The translations under genes were made by a program, and so were the position numbers. Positions 30,430-37,885 of a DNA stretch of 39,356 nucleotides are shown in pieces. Source of the stretch: JAOUEE01 sp051011595 (GTDB taxonomy: Bacteria; Actinomycetota; Acidimicrobiia; Acidimicrobiales; SHLQ01). Position 1 is the first letter of the stretch. The number at the start of each line of letters is the position of its first letter. Below the pieces are notes generated by a model, which made no database searches, had not been told where the DNA came from, and saw only the letters and a program-made list of their open reading frames with translations. The stretch is from the NCBI GenBank assembly GCA_051011595.1, contig JBPCTQ010000382.1, positions 1 through 39,356 of the forward strand, written 5' to 3'.

Positions 30430-31053
30430 ATGCCCGCTTCCGTGGCCAGGTCCCGCGTTCACGATCTCTACCGATCCGGTGTCGATGCCGTCCGGACCAC
30501 CACCACCGACTTCGACCACACCGATTGGCAGGCCCCCGGTGTCGGCGACTGGTCGAACGCCGACGTCGCCCGACACATGTTGGCGGTGTCGCGGTGGTAC
30601 CACCACTGGCTCGACCGGGCGCTCGACGGTGCCACCGACCCGCCCTTCCCGGCCGACCAACTCGATGTCCGCAACCGCGACGAACTGGAACAGCTCGCCG
30701 ATGTCGACGGCCCCTCGGCCATCGAGCTCTTCGTGGAGAGTGCCGATCGATACCTGGTCCGAGTCGACCCCCACTGGGAGGTCGTCTACGGCTTCCCCTT
30801 CGGAACGGTGACGGCCGGCCTCCACGCCGGTGTGGCGGCCAGCGAATGGCACCTTCACGCGTGGGACCTCAGCCGCACCGATCGCCGCCACCAGCCCGCG
30901 GATCCCGAGGGTTTGTTCCTGGCCGCCGGGGCTTGTCTTTCGGAGGCCGAAGGGGGCATCAAGGGCGCCGTGGTGGCTCGGGTGGTTCCCCTCGTGGCCC
31001 GTCGGAACCCGTGGCCGTCACTGCTGCGACGCTCAGGGCGTGACCCTGGCTGA
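30430..31053 (+). CDS. Mycothiol-dependent maleylpyruvate isomerase family protein
   Basis: A 207-residue MDMPI/DinB-like protein. The N-terminal helices contain the D-W-S-N-A-D-V-A-R-H patch (GVGDWSNADVARHMLAVSRWYHHWLDR, His49 as candidate metal ligand), and the second site is VAASEWHLHAWDLSR near residue 140. Family members use mycothiol in isomerase or transferase reactions; the substrate is unknown. It is only distantly like the copy at 6346-6963. ATG 30430 is preferred on promoter spacing; ATG 30412 would add six residues. Confidence 0.72.
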   Translation: MPASVARSRVHDLYRSGVDAVRTTTTDFDHTDWQAPGVGDWSNADVARHMLAVSRWYHHWLDRALDGATDPPFPADQLDVRNRDELEQLADVDGPSAIELFVESADRYLVRVDPHWEVVYGFPFGTVTAGLHAGVAASEWHLHAWDLSRTDRRHQPADPEGLFLAAGACLSEAEGGIKGAVVARVVPLVARRNPWPSLLRRSGRDPG

Positions 31054-31113
31054 GGTGGTCGGAATCGATGGCGGTCGGCACCGTACGCTGTCGTCCGAAG
31101 AACGGGGGAACAC

Positions 31114-31539
31114 ATGGCCATACGAGGGATGATCAGCCATCTCGACCTGAACGTGTCCGATCCCGGGCGGTCGATTCCCTTCTACGGCCTGGTGCTCGAA
31201 CACCTCGGCCTGCGACGGCTGGAGGAATCGGCCGATCGAGCAACCTGGGCCCAACAACTCGAGGGCGGCACCTGGTGGGGCATCGAGGTTCGGCCGCCCC
31301 GCAACCCGGCGCCGAGACAACATCACGAACGTGAGGCACCCGGAATCGACCACCTGGCCTTCCACGCCGACAGCCGGGACGATGTCGATGCGCTCTACGA
31401 CCTACTGGTCGCGGCCGGCCATCCGGTGGCCGATCCCCCGGCGGTCTACGACTACTCACCCGACTACTACGCCGTCGCCTTCGACGACCCCGACGGGATC
31501 CGACTCGAGGTCGTGTACGAACCCATCGCCAACCCCTGA
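31114..31539 (+). CDS. VOC (glyoxalase) family protein
   Basis: A 141-residue two-module VOC protein: ISHLDLNVSDPGRSIPFYGLVLEHLGL in the first module and GIDHLAFHADSRDDVDALYDLL followed by YAVAFDDPDGIRLEVVYEP in the second, each providing a likely metal ligand (His and Glu). It resembles the glyoxalase/dioxygenase superfamily; the reaction is not known. A GGGGGAA ribosome site lies 3 nt before ATG 31114, and TACGCT at 31084-31089 is a suitable -10 for a short leader. Confidence 0.8.
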   Translation: MAIRGMISHLDLNVSDPGRSIPFYGLVLEHLGLRRLEESADRATWAQQLEGGTWWGIEVRPPRNPAPRQHHEREAPGIDHLAFHADSRDDVDALYDLLVAAGHPVADPPAVYDYSPDYYAVAFDDPDGIRLEVVYEPIANP

Positions 31540-31544
31540 CCGAT

Positions 31545-31570
31545 GGCGCCTCGGTGTTACCCACCGCGCC
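31545..31570. terminator. Stem-loop between convergent genes
   Basis: GGCGC-ctc-GGTG pairs with CACC-GCGCC around a 5-base loop, nine base pairs with a 3-base bulge, between the VOC gene and the small membrane protein gene. No T-run; a bidirectional terminator is plausible. Confidence 0.4.
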
Positions 31571-31582
31571 ACCGGGCGGGAT

Positions 31583-31837
31583 TCAGCCGAGCACCGAGAA
31601 GACCCAGCGCCAGGCAGCAACCGTGGCCGCCACGAACACCGCCACCATGGTGACGGTGAAAACCAGGGCCGACACATCCCACAACCAGTGCATCAGCCGA
31701 TGACTGAACCGTCCCAACTTGGTGGGAGGTCGCCGCCAGTCCCAGTACCACGGTCCGCTGCGGTGGTGCCGGGACTCGCCTCGCTCCTCGCGCTCTCGCA
31801 AGCGCCGGTCTTGTTCCTCGAAGCTGATCGTGTTCAT
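31583..31837 (-). CDS. Small single-pass membrane protein of the PadR operon
   Basis: An 84-residue protein: a charged N-terminal half (EEQDRRLREREERGESRHH), a Trp-rich segment (GPWYWDWRRPP), and one membrane helix at about residues 53-79 (VSALVFTVTMVAVFVAATVAAW). No family is recognised. Its ATG overlaps the PadR stop codon (ATGA at 31834-31837), making it the third gene of a PadR-controlled operon; proteins in this position often sense or respond to membrane-active compounds, though that is only an inference here. Confidence 0.65.
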   Translation of the reverse strand: MNTISFEEQDRRLREREERGESRHHRSGPWYWDWRRPPTKLGRFSHRLMHWLWDVSALVFTVTMVAVFVAATVAAWRWVFSVLG

Positions 31838-32265
31838 GAAGCGTCCTCGGTCTCGTTCACCGGTGCCGACCGAAAGGCGTCGCCGAATCGAGCCAGCATG
31901 ACCTCGGCGTCGGCCAGCGATTCAGCCCAGGCATCGAGTACCCGCTCGCCCTTGGGTTCGAGCGTGTACACCCGGCGGTTGGCACCACGGTCCGAGTCGG
32001 CCCAGGAAGAGCGGACCAGGCCGTCTTCCTCGAGTTTGCGCAGCATGCGGTAGAGGTTGCCGCTGTCGACGACGTAGTCGTCACCCCAGGTACCGAGCTC
32101 ATCGGCCAACTCGTACCCGTGGGCTCGGCGACCGCGCAGCGCCAACAACAACGCCGGTTCGAAGAACCGTTCGATTCGCGCCGACACCACCCATTCACGG
32201 CGGGAGGAGTCCCAGACCCGGCTCCGGTTTCCTCGCCGGCCCCGGCGATGGTGGCCGCGGCTCAT
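31834..32265 (-). CDS. PadR family transcriptional regulator
   Basis: A 143-residue regulator. A basic N-terminal tail (about residues 1-28, RGHHRRGRRGNRSR) precedes the winged helix: FFEPALLLALRGRRAHGYELADELG, GNLYRMLRKLEEDGLVRSSW and RVYTLEPKGERVLDAWAESLADAE, the standard PadR DNA-binding domain with its first dimer helix. Start and stop both overlap neighbours by 4 bp (ATGA at 32262-32265 and 31834-31837), so three genes form one operon. The AT-rich palindrome at 32576-32616 ahead of the operon is its probable operator. The ligand is unknown. Confidence 0.85.
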   Translation of the reverse strand: MSRGHHRRGRRGNRSRVWDSSRREWVVSARIERFFEPALLLALRGRRAHGYELADELGTWGDDYVVDSGNLYRMLRKLEEDGLVRSSWADSDRGANRRVYTLEPKGERVLDAWAESLADAEVMLARFGDAFRSAPVNETEDAS

Positions 32266-32546
32266 CCGGCCGACCCGCCCTCGGCCAGGTAGCCACGGGT
32301 GTCGAGCTCGTCGATGGCAGCGTCCACCGCAGACTCGTCGCCTAGTTGTTCCATGAGTTTGGTTCGGGCCTCGGCTTCGGTGAGCCCCTGCCATTGGCGA
32401 CCACCGAACCGGCCCGAGTCGGAGCGCCGGCCGTGGCGGCGGCGGCGCGACCATCCTCCACACCGTCGATGACCACCGTGGTGGGTACCGGCCAGGACCA
32501 GGGCCGCAACACCTCCCACCACCGCGTACTTGGTGATGATCTCCAT
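32262..32546 (-). CDS. Small membrane-anchored or secreted protein, first gene of the PadR operon
   Basis: A 94-residue protein. Residues 5-20 (TKYAVVGGVAALVLAG) are a hydrophobic anchor or signal, followed by a His/Arg/Gly-rich stretch (HHGGHRRCGGWSRRRRHGRR) and a C-terminal helical part with LTEAEARTKLMEQLGDESAVDAAIDELD, resembling a short SHOCT-like or coiled unit. No family match is certain. The GGAGG ribosome site lies 8 nt before ATG 32546. It is the first gene of the PadR operon. Confidence 0.55.
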   Translation of the reverse strand: MEIITKYAVVGGVAALVLAGTHHGGHRRCGGWSRRRRHGRRSDSGRFGGRQWQGLTEAEARTKLMEQLGDESAVDAAIDELDTRGYLAEGGSAG

Positions 32547-32575
32547 CGTCGGGGCCTCCTGCCTCGATTGGATCA

Positions 32576-32616
32576 GTAGATGTATATAACAGCTATGTAC
32601 TGTAACTTACATCTAC
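32576..32616. promoter_or_regulatory. AT-rich palindromic operator of the PadR operon
   Basis: GTAGATGTA (32576-32584) and TACATCTAC (32608-32616) are a perfect 9-bp inverted repeat; inside it ATGTA (32595-32599) and TACAT (32608-32612) repeat the theme. The stretch is far richer in A/T than the flanks. PadR regulators are known to bind such ATGTA-type palindromes, and it sits just upstream of the operon. Confidence 0.65.
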
Positions 32617-32668
32617 AGAAGCCGAACCAGGTTGTCAAGGGTGACCCCCGCACCGAACAAACCCCCCC

Positions 32669-32715
32669 TTCTGGTAGTGCCGCGACGCTCCCTCGGTGTC
32701 GCTGCACTACCAGAA
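32669..32715. repeat. 47-bp hairpin with 12-bp perfect arms
   Basis: TTCTGGTAGTGC (32669-32680) and GCACTACCAGAA (32704-32715) are perfect inverted copies; inside them GCGAC (32682-32686) pairs with GTCGC (32698-32702) after one mismatch, giving 17 pairs. It lies directly upstream of the -10 of the propeller lipoprotein gene and covers its -35 zone. Confidence 0.75.
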
Positions 32716-32722
32716 CGCCTTC

Positions 32723-32728
32723 TAGCCT
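32723..32728 (+). promoter_or_regulatory. -10 element of the propeller lipoprotein gene
   Basis: TAGCCT ends 8 nt before ATG 32737. Confidence 0.4.
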
Positions 32729-32736
32729 CGGTGGCT

Positions 32737-33729
32737 ATGACTCCCACCCTCGTTCGCACCGCCGCCGCCCTCACCTGTGGGGTGTTGGTTCTCGTCGGGT
32801 GCAGCTCGTCCGACGACGACAATGCCGCGGGGTCGACCACCGCCGCCCCTACGGCGTCGACCACCACCCTCGCGGAGACCACCAGCAGCACCACGGCTCC
32901 GGCCGCAACCGCCGCGCCCACCACAACTGCGGCTCCCACCACCACGGCGGCCGCCGCGGAACCGCTGGCCGACCAGACCCCGCCGGCCGCGCTCAACGGA
33001 CTGGAGGTGGTGGGTGAGACGATCTGGGTGGCTTCGATCAGCGCCAACCAGGTCATCGAGGTCGACCGCACCAGCGGCGCCATCCTCACCCGGGTCGACA
33101 CCGGTGCGGCGGGACCCGATGATGTGGCCGCCGGACCCGACGGCGCCATCTACTGGACCGGATTCGTCGACGGCAGCATCGGCCGAATCGAGAACGGCTC
33201 GTCGGAGGTGATCAACTCACTCGTTGCAGGCGCCAACCCCATCGGCTTCACCGACGACGGAGAGCTGATCGTCGGTCTCGCCATCAGCGCCGACGGGTTG
33301 TACGTGGTGCCCACCGATGGATCCGAGCCCCAGGAGATCGCCACCGACATCGGCGACCTCAACGCCTTCGCCATCGTCGGCCGCCAGGTGATTGGACCCA
33401 CGGGTGGTGTGGCGGGCCCGGGATCGGTGACCACCGTCGACATCGACAGCGGCGAGATCACCACCCTGACCGACGGCCTGGTGAGTGTCACCGCCAGCAC
33501 ACTCGGTCCCGACGGGTTGTTGTACGTGCTGTCGGGGGCCACTGGTCAGGTGCTGACCGTCGACCTCGAGTCCGGCGAGGCCACCGATGTTCATCAGCTG
33601 CCCGTGAACTTCTACGACAACCTGTCGTTCGGACCCGACGGCACGTTGTACGTCTCGCACTTCGCCGAGCCGGCCATCACCGCCGTCAGCAGCGATGGCA
33701 CCATGACCCGCATCGACGTCGGGGGCTGA
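32737..33729 (+). CDS. Beta-propeller lipoprotein (NHL/SMP-30-like)
   Basis: A 330-residue lipoprotein. Signal peptide ALTCGVLVLVGC gives lipidated Cys22; a Thr/Ala/Pro-rich linker runs to about residue 75. The remainder consists of repeated blade-like units with G-P-D-G-x-[IL]-Y-[WV] signatures (AAGPDGAIYWTGFVDGSIGRI, LGPDGLLYVLSGATGQVLTV, FGPDGTLYVSHFAEPAITAV), as in NHL, SMP-30 or virginiamycin-lyase-like propellers. It may bind sugars, peptides or signals outside the membrane. ATG 32737 is chosen by the signal peptide; longer frames add an implausible N-terminus. Confidence 0.75.
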   Translation: MTPTLVRTAAALTCGVLVLVGCSSSDDDNAAGSTTAAPTASTTTLAETTSSTTAPAATAAPTTTAAPTTTAAAAEPLADQTPPAALNGLEVVGETIWVASISANQVIEVDRTSGAILTRVDTGAAGPDDVAAGPDGAIYWTGFVDGSIGRIENGSSEVINSLVAGANPIGFTDDGELIVGLAISADGLYVVPTDGSEPQEIATDIGDLNAFAIVGRQVIGPTGGVAGPGSVTTVDIDSGEITTLTDGLVSVTASTLGPDGLLYVLSGATGQVLTVDLESGEATDVHQLPVNFYDNLSFGPDGTLYVSHFAEPAITAVSSDGTMTRIDVGG

Positions 33730-33754
33730 CCGGCGCACGCGACGTGGGCGCTGC

Positions 33755-35311
33755 TCACTCCAGCTCGATGCGGCTGATGAGATAGGGCCGGGCGCGGTCG
33801 TCACCCGGCTCGCCGACCTGGCGCACGAGCAGCGTGTCGCCAGTGGCAGCCAGCAGCTCAGCTCCCGGATCGAGCGTGACCAGTCGCCAGTTCCGGCCAC
33901 CATCATCGGTGGCCAACACCGTGGTCGGCGCCCGCTCACCGGCCGAGACGGCGATGGTGACCGCCGGCTCGCCCAACGCGCCGCGGATGGCCGACGCACT
34001 ACGAATGGGTTGGTCGTGCTCCCAGATGACCCGCTGGTCCCACTCCTCGCCGTCGTCGCTGCGCCAGTCCATCACCAGGTTGTCACGGACGCCGTACACC
34101 GTGAGGCGCAACGGTTCGGCCAGCAGGTACAGCGGCTCCTGCACCCCGACGAGATCGAGCGAGTCGACGCGGGACCAGCGCACACCGTCGCGTGAGCGGT
34201 ACAGCGCAGCTGCGCCGTCGGCTTCGGTTCCGAGCGCCCACACCGAATCACCGACCCGACCGGTGCCCGAGATGGTGACCAGGTCGAGCCCCCGGGCCTC
34301 GGCGGCTTCGGGCAGGCCGTCAGCCCCCAAGGTCCACGCCACGTACCGCCGATCGTCACGCACCCCATCGGCCGCCACGAACTCACCCAGGCCGAGCTCG
34401 GCCACCGTGGACTCGAACAGCACCCGATCCGCACCAGTGGCGAATCGATGGAGCTCGATGGCCACCCGCTCCCCTTGCACCACCAACACCCACTGCGAGT
34501 AGACCGCGCCGCCCTCGAGCGACTCGACCAGGTCGGCCTGGATCTCGGCCGGGAGCCGCTCCCACACCAACGCCTCGAAGTCGACGGTGAGTGTGCCGAG
34601 GGCCACGAAGTCACCGGCGGTGCCCTCGAAGAAGGCCACGTCCTCCATTCGCCGAGGGGTCGGGAGGGGCACCGGAAGCTGCACGATGTTCCACTGGCCC
34701 AGGTCGTCGGTTACCGCCGCCACCACGTCTTGTTCGGACCACGGTGCCGAGAGGCCGCGCCGGAGCCCGCCGAACACCACATGCTGGTCACCGAGCCGAG
34801 CACGCGGGGCCGCAACCAGGTCCGACGGCAGATTCGACGACACCCCCGTCCACTGGCGACCGTCGTCGGAGCGAAGGAACGACCAGCCGCTGGCACCGAC
34901 CGGATCGGCCAGCACGAATCCCTGGTCGTCGGACGACACCTGCACCATCTCCGGGAAGGCCGAAGCCTCCTGCAGGACGTATTCGTCGACCGACACGGGC
35001 CCGGCCACCACGGATGCGGTGGGAATGGTCGGTGGTGGGGTTGGCGGAGGAGCTTCGACGACGGGGGGCAGGGTCGTCGGGGTGGACGGCGACGCCACCT
35101 CCGGTGGTGGTCGATCATCGGGCCGTGACACGACGATGACCCCGAGCACGCAGGCGGCGGCCACGGCCAGACCCGCCCCCATGGCCCGGAACCAGCGGCG
35201 CAGACGGTCGTAGCTGCGCGCCTGCACCTGGTAGGCGCTGGGGCCGGGCGGTACCGCCGTGCGGGCCGCTTGATCGGACAGATGGCGCCGGAGCCGCTCG
35301 TCGAGGCTCAT
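33755..35311 (-). CDS. Single-pass membrane protein with extracytoplasmic propeller-like domain, partner of the ECF sigma factor
   Basis: A 518-residue protein. Residues 1-40 are cytoplasmic and basic (DERLRRHLSDQAAR, SYDRLRRWFRAM), a membrane helix spans about 43-61 (GAGLAVAAACVLGVIVVS), a Pro/Thr-rich linker follows to 110, and the rest is beta-rich with sialidase/photosystem-assembly-like S-x-D-D-G-x-x-W motifs (FLRSDDGRQWTGV, YRSRDGVRWSRV, DWRSDDGEEWDQ, ATDDGGRNWRLV), suggesting a propeller. ATG overlaps the ECF sigma stop (ATGA 35308-35311). The layout and coupling suggest an anti-sigma or sensor role, though no ZAS-type zinc motif is visible. Confidence 0.7.
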   Translation of the reverse strand: MSLDERLRRHLSDQAARTAVPPGPSAYQVQARSYDRLRRWFRAMGAGLAVAAACVLGVIVVSRPDDRPPPEVASPSTPTTLPPVVEAPPPTPPPTIPTASVVAGPVSVDEYVLQEASAFPEMVQVSSDDQGFVLADPVGASGWSFLRSDDGRQWTGVSSNLPSDLVAAPRARLGDQHVVFGGLRRGLSAPWSEQDVVAAVTDDLGQWNIVQLPVPLPTPRRMEDVAFFEGTAGDFVALGTLTVDFEALVWERLPAEIQADLVESLEGGAVYSQWVLVVQGERVAIELHRFATGADRVLFESTVAELGLGEFVAADGVRDDRRYVAWTLGADGLPEAAEARGLDLVTISGTGRVGDSVWALGTEADGAAALYRSRDGVRWSRVDSLDLVGVQEPLYLLAEPLRLTVYGVRDNLVMDWRSDDGEEWDQRVIWEHDQPIRSASAIRGALGEPAVTIAVSAGERAPTTVLATDDGGRNWRLVTLDPGAELLAATGDTLLVRQVGEPGDDRARPYLISRIELE

Positions 35312-35823
35312 TGCTCGACCTCGGGCCCGAGTTCATCGGCGAGGCGGTCGAGGGCCCGGCTCAGACGGCTCTTGACCGTGCCCTCGGCCACCCCGAGGGC
35401 GACCGCGGTCTGTTCGGTGGACCAGTCGAGGTAGTACCGCATCACCACAACGGCGCGCAGCTTGATCGACAAGCGGGCCACCGCCGCTTCGAGAACACCG
35501 TCGTTCACCACCGACTCGACCGCATCGTCGACCGCTTCGCCCAGCTGCATCCGACTCCGCTTGCGGATCCACGAGCGTGACCAGTTGAGACCCACCCGGT
35601 AGACCCAACCGGCCGGGTTGTCGTAGCGGCCGATGCGATTCCACCGCTGATACGCCCGCACCATGGCCTCGTCGCAGGCCTCACCGGCCAGACCCGGATC
35701 ACCCAGCGTCAGCGCCAGCGCGCGGGCGACAGAGTCCCGGTGCAGGTCATAGAAAGCCTCGAACGGGAGCGCGACCGACTCCTCGATCGCCTCGATGTCC
35801 ATCCATCGTCCCCCAACGGACAT
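35308..35823 (-). CDS. ECF RNA polymerase sigma factor
   Basis: About 171 residues. Region 2 (FEAFYDLHRDSVARALALTLGD, then EACDEAMVRAYQRWNRIGRYDNPAGWVYRVGLNWSRSW split over helices 2.1-2.4) and region 4 (LSIKLRAVVVMRYYLDWSTEQTAVALGVAEGTVKSRLSRAL) are complete, as in the SigE-like actinobacterial group. ATG 35823 is preferred because GACCGT ends 7 nt upstream; ATG 35802 and 35844 are alternatives. It is coupled by a 4-bp overlap to a membrane protein at 33755-35311 that may control it. The target promoter is not identifiable here. Confidence 0.8.
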   Translation of the reverse strand: MSVGGRWMDIEAIEESVALPFEAFYDLHRDSVARALALTLGDPGLAGEACDEAMVRAYQRWNRIGRYDNPAGWVYRVGLNWSRSWIRKRSRMQLGEAVDDAVESVVNDGVLEAAVARLSIKLRAVVVMRYYLDWSTEQTAVALGVAEGTVKSRLSRALDRLADELGPEVEQ

Positions 35824-35918
35824 AGCTCCCACGGTCTCACACACCCGCCCGGGGGGCGAACGGTTCCCTCCAATCGGGTCGTTTCGGTCGCATACGGGCC
35901 GGCTGCTAGGAAGGAACC

Positions 35919-36866
35919 GTGCAACTGTGGACCGACGAAGACGACTCTCATCGCCCGCAGATGCGGGCGGCCGCCGAAGCAGTGGGCGACGTGATGAACC
36001 AGCCCCAGGATCCAGGCCTCAGCGTCGAGGCCCGCGTGGCCCAACAACGGGCGATCGTAAGAGCCATGGCGCCACCGGGCAGCGACGGCGTCGACCGGGA
36101 GATCGCCGGGGTGCCATGTCGGATCATGACGCCGGCCGATACGGCAACCGGCGTCTACCTCCACTTTCACGGCGGCGGCATGATCCTGGGCGAACCCGCC
36201 ATGAACGATGCCGACAACCTCGAACTGGTGACCCGACACGGCTTGGCCGTGGTGTCGGTCGACTACCGCCTGGCACCCGAACACCCCTATCCGGCGGGAC
36301 CCGACGACGGTGAGACGGTGGCGGGCTGGCTGCTCGACCATGCCGCGGCCGAGTTCGGTTCGGACCGACTGCTCATCGGGGGCGAGTCGGCCGGTGCCTA
36401 CATGACGGCGGCCACGTTGCTGCGGGTGCGCGACAACCTGGGGGCCATCGACCGGTTCCTCGGCGCCAACCTGGTGTTCGGGGTCTACGACTGGGGTCGA
36501 TCGCCCAGCCAGCGCGGCATTCGTCCCACCGACGCGCCCGATCTGTTGTCACCCGGCGGTATCGAGTTCTTCACGGAGTGCTACCTGCCCGGCCGCACCG
36601 ACGACGAGCGGCGCCACCCCTTGATCTCCCCGGCCTTCGCCGACCTGTCCGCCATGCCGCCCGCGCTGTTGACGGTGGGCACCGCCGACCACCTGCTCGA
36701 CGACACCCTCATGCTGGCCGGCCGGTCGGCGGCCCACGAGAACACCGTCGAGCTGCACGTGCTGCCCGACGCCCCGCACGGTTTCTACATGTTCGGCGAC
36801 ACCGACATGGCCCGACTCCACCACCGCCGCACCCATGCCTGGTTCGACCAGGTCCTGGCCGGCTGA
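35919..36866 (+). CDS. Alpha/beta hydrolase, hormone-sensitive lipase (HSL/bHSL) esterase type
   Basis: A 315-residue esterase. HFHGGG (residues 82-87) is the HSL-family oxyanion motif; the nucleophile elbow is GGESAG with Ser157 (the usual D-S-A-G-G is varied); the acid is in GTADHLLDD and the base in LPDAPHGFYMF. Family members hydrolyse short-chain esters, often in lipid or xenobiotic metabolism. No signal peptide. GTG 35919 follows TAGGAA with a 6-nt gap; an AGGAAGGA run before it can also serve as ribosome site. Substrate unknown. Confidence 0.85.
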   Translation: MQLWTDEDDSHRPQMRAAAEAVGDVMNQPQDPGLSVEARVAQQRAIVRAMAPPGSDGVDREIAGVPCRIMTPADTATGVYLHFHGGGMILGEPAMNDADNLELVTRHGLAVVSVDYRLAPEHPYPAGPDDGETVAGWLLDHAAAEFGSDRLLIGGESAGAYMTAATLLRVRDNLGAIDRFLGANLVFGVYDWGRSPSQRGIRPTDAPDLLSPGGIEFFTECYLPGRTDDERRHPLISPAFADLSAMPPALLTVGTADHLLDDTLMLAGRSAAHENTVELHVLPDAPHGFYMFGDTDMARLHHRRTHAWFDQVLAG

Positions 36867-36956
36867 TCAGCGAATCTGGAAGAACAACTGGAAGACGGCG
36901 GCGCCGAGGATGGCGGCCAGCAGTATGGCCATGACGATGGTGGTTCCTGGGCGCAC
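36867..36956 (-). CDS. Tiny membrane protein, 29 residues
   Basis: GTG 36956 opens a 29-codon frame starting 2 nt after the stop of the SAM hydroxide adenosyltransferase gene. The product is one hydrophobic helix (TTIVMAILLAAILGAAVFQL followed by FFQIR). Its close coupling and clean hydrophobic character argue for a real membrane peptide; it is too short for routine gene calls. Function unknown. It converges on the HSL esterase with no gap. Confidence 0.45.
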   Translation of the reverse strand: MRPGTTIVMAILLAAILGAAVFQLFFQIR

Positions 36957-36958
36957 GG

Positions 36959-37822
36959 CTAGTCCTGTCGCGGTCGGAGAGAGACGGGTGAGGTGGTTCC
37001 GGGGTCGGGGTGGGCGTCGTCGATGGCCTCCAGCGCCACCTCGACGCCGCCGTCCAGTCCCAGTTCGGCTGCGGCCGATCCACGGTCGACGGCCATGGCC
37101 AACATGCCATAGCTGTCGATGAGTAATCCGATCCCACCGGGCGGGATGTCGGCGAAGTTCCGTACCCGGTCGATCACGCGCACATCGTCGTCGATGACGA
37201 GCCGAAGCCGCTCGCCCCATCCATCGAGATCGGTGGGATCGATGTTGAGTTGGGCGTTGCCGAAGTGGTCGACCCAGAGGACCTCGCCCACGGCACGACC
37301 GACGGTGACCTCACTGACCGGGATGACACTGGGCAACAGCGACGCCGGATCGACGCTGGTCCCCACCGCAGCCAACGGCACACCCGAACAGAGGTGGGCG
37401 GCCACCGGCGCGAACACGTCGCGTCCGTCGAAGGTGGGCCCGAGGGCCGGCAGGTGGTACTCGGGTTGGTCGAGAACCACGGCTGCGGTGGCGCCGCCCA
37501 CCAGCGCCACGGCGGGGGCCAGCAGTCCGTTGTCGGGACCAACCAGCACCGATGCGCCGTCGCCGACCTCCACCGCAACCGGTCGGCGGTCGGTGCCCAC
37601 GCCGGGATCGACCACAGCCACCACGACGCCGGCGGCCAGGTCCTGGGCGCTGCGGGCCAGGGCCAATCCGCCCGAACGCACGTCGTGACGAGGGATCTGA
37701 TGGGTCACATCGATCACCCGGACGTCGGGCGCGATCGACCGAATGACCGAATGACACACACCCACGAACTCGTCGGCCGAGCCGTAGTCGGTGAGAAAGG
37801 AGATGGTGTCGTAGCGACTCAT
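36959..37822 (-). CDS. S-adenosyl-L-methionine hydroxide adenosyltransferase (SAM hydrolase, DUF62)
   Basis: A 287-residue protein with the complete signature set of the DUF62/fluorinase-related family: ISFLTDYGSADEFVGVCHSV at the N-terminus, VIDVTHQIPRHDV, VVDPGVGTDRRPVAVEV, GPDNGLLAPA and the TFDGRDVFAPVAAHL segment, with a C-terminal beta domain (VDHFGNAQLN, LLIDSYGMLAMAVDRGSAA). The known family reaction splits SAM to adenosine and methionine using water/hydroxide. Minus-strand TACCGT lies 8 nt before ATG. It stands in a leftward cluster after proC and the HTH gene. Confidence 0.88.
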   Translation of the reverse strand: MSRYDTISFLTDYGSADEFVGVCHSVIRSIAPDVRVIDVTHQIPRHDVRSGGLALARSAQDLAAGVVVAVVDPGVGTDRRPVAVEVGDGASVLVGPDNGLLAPAVALVGGATAAVVLDQPEYHLPALGPTFDGRDVFAPVAAHLCSGVPLAAVGTSVDPASLLPSVIPVSEVTVGRAVGEVLWVDHFGNAQLNIDPTDLDGWGERLRLVIDDDVRVIDRVRNFADIPPGGIGLLIDSYGMLAMAVDRGSAAAELGLDGGVEVALEAIDDAHPDPGTTSPVSLRPRQD

Positions 37823-37830
37823 CGCCCGCG

Positions 37831-37836
37831 ACGGTA
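37831..37836 (-). promoter_or_regulatory. -10 element of the SAM hydrolase gene
   Basis: Minus-strand TACCGT ends 8 nt before ATG 37822, so the gene can be expressed independently of the HTH gene. Confidence 0.4.
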
Positions 37837-37843
37837 GCGGGAT

Positions 37844-37870
37844 CCGGCTCGGACCTCGGCGTCGAGCCGG
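37844..37870. terminator. Inverted repeat between the HTH and SAM hydrolase genes
   Basis: CCGGCTC (37844-37850) and GAGCCGG (37864-37870) around a 13-bp loop, downstream of the HTH stop on the minus strand. No T-run, so termination is tentative. Confidence 0.35.
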
Positions 37871-37885
37871 CCGGTCAGGCGGTGC

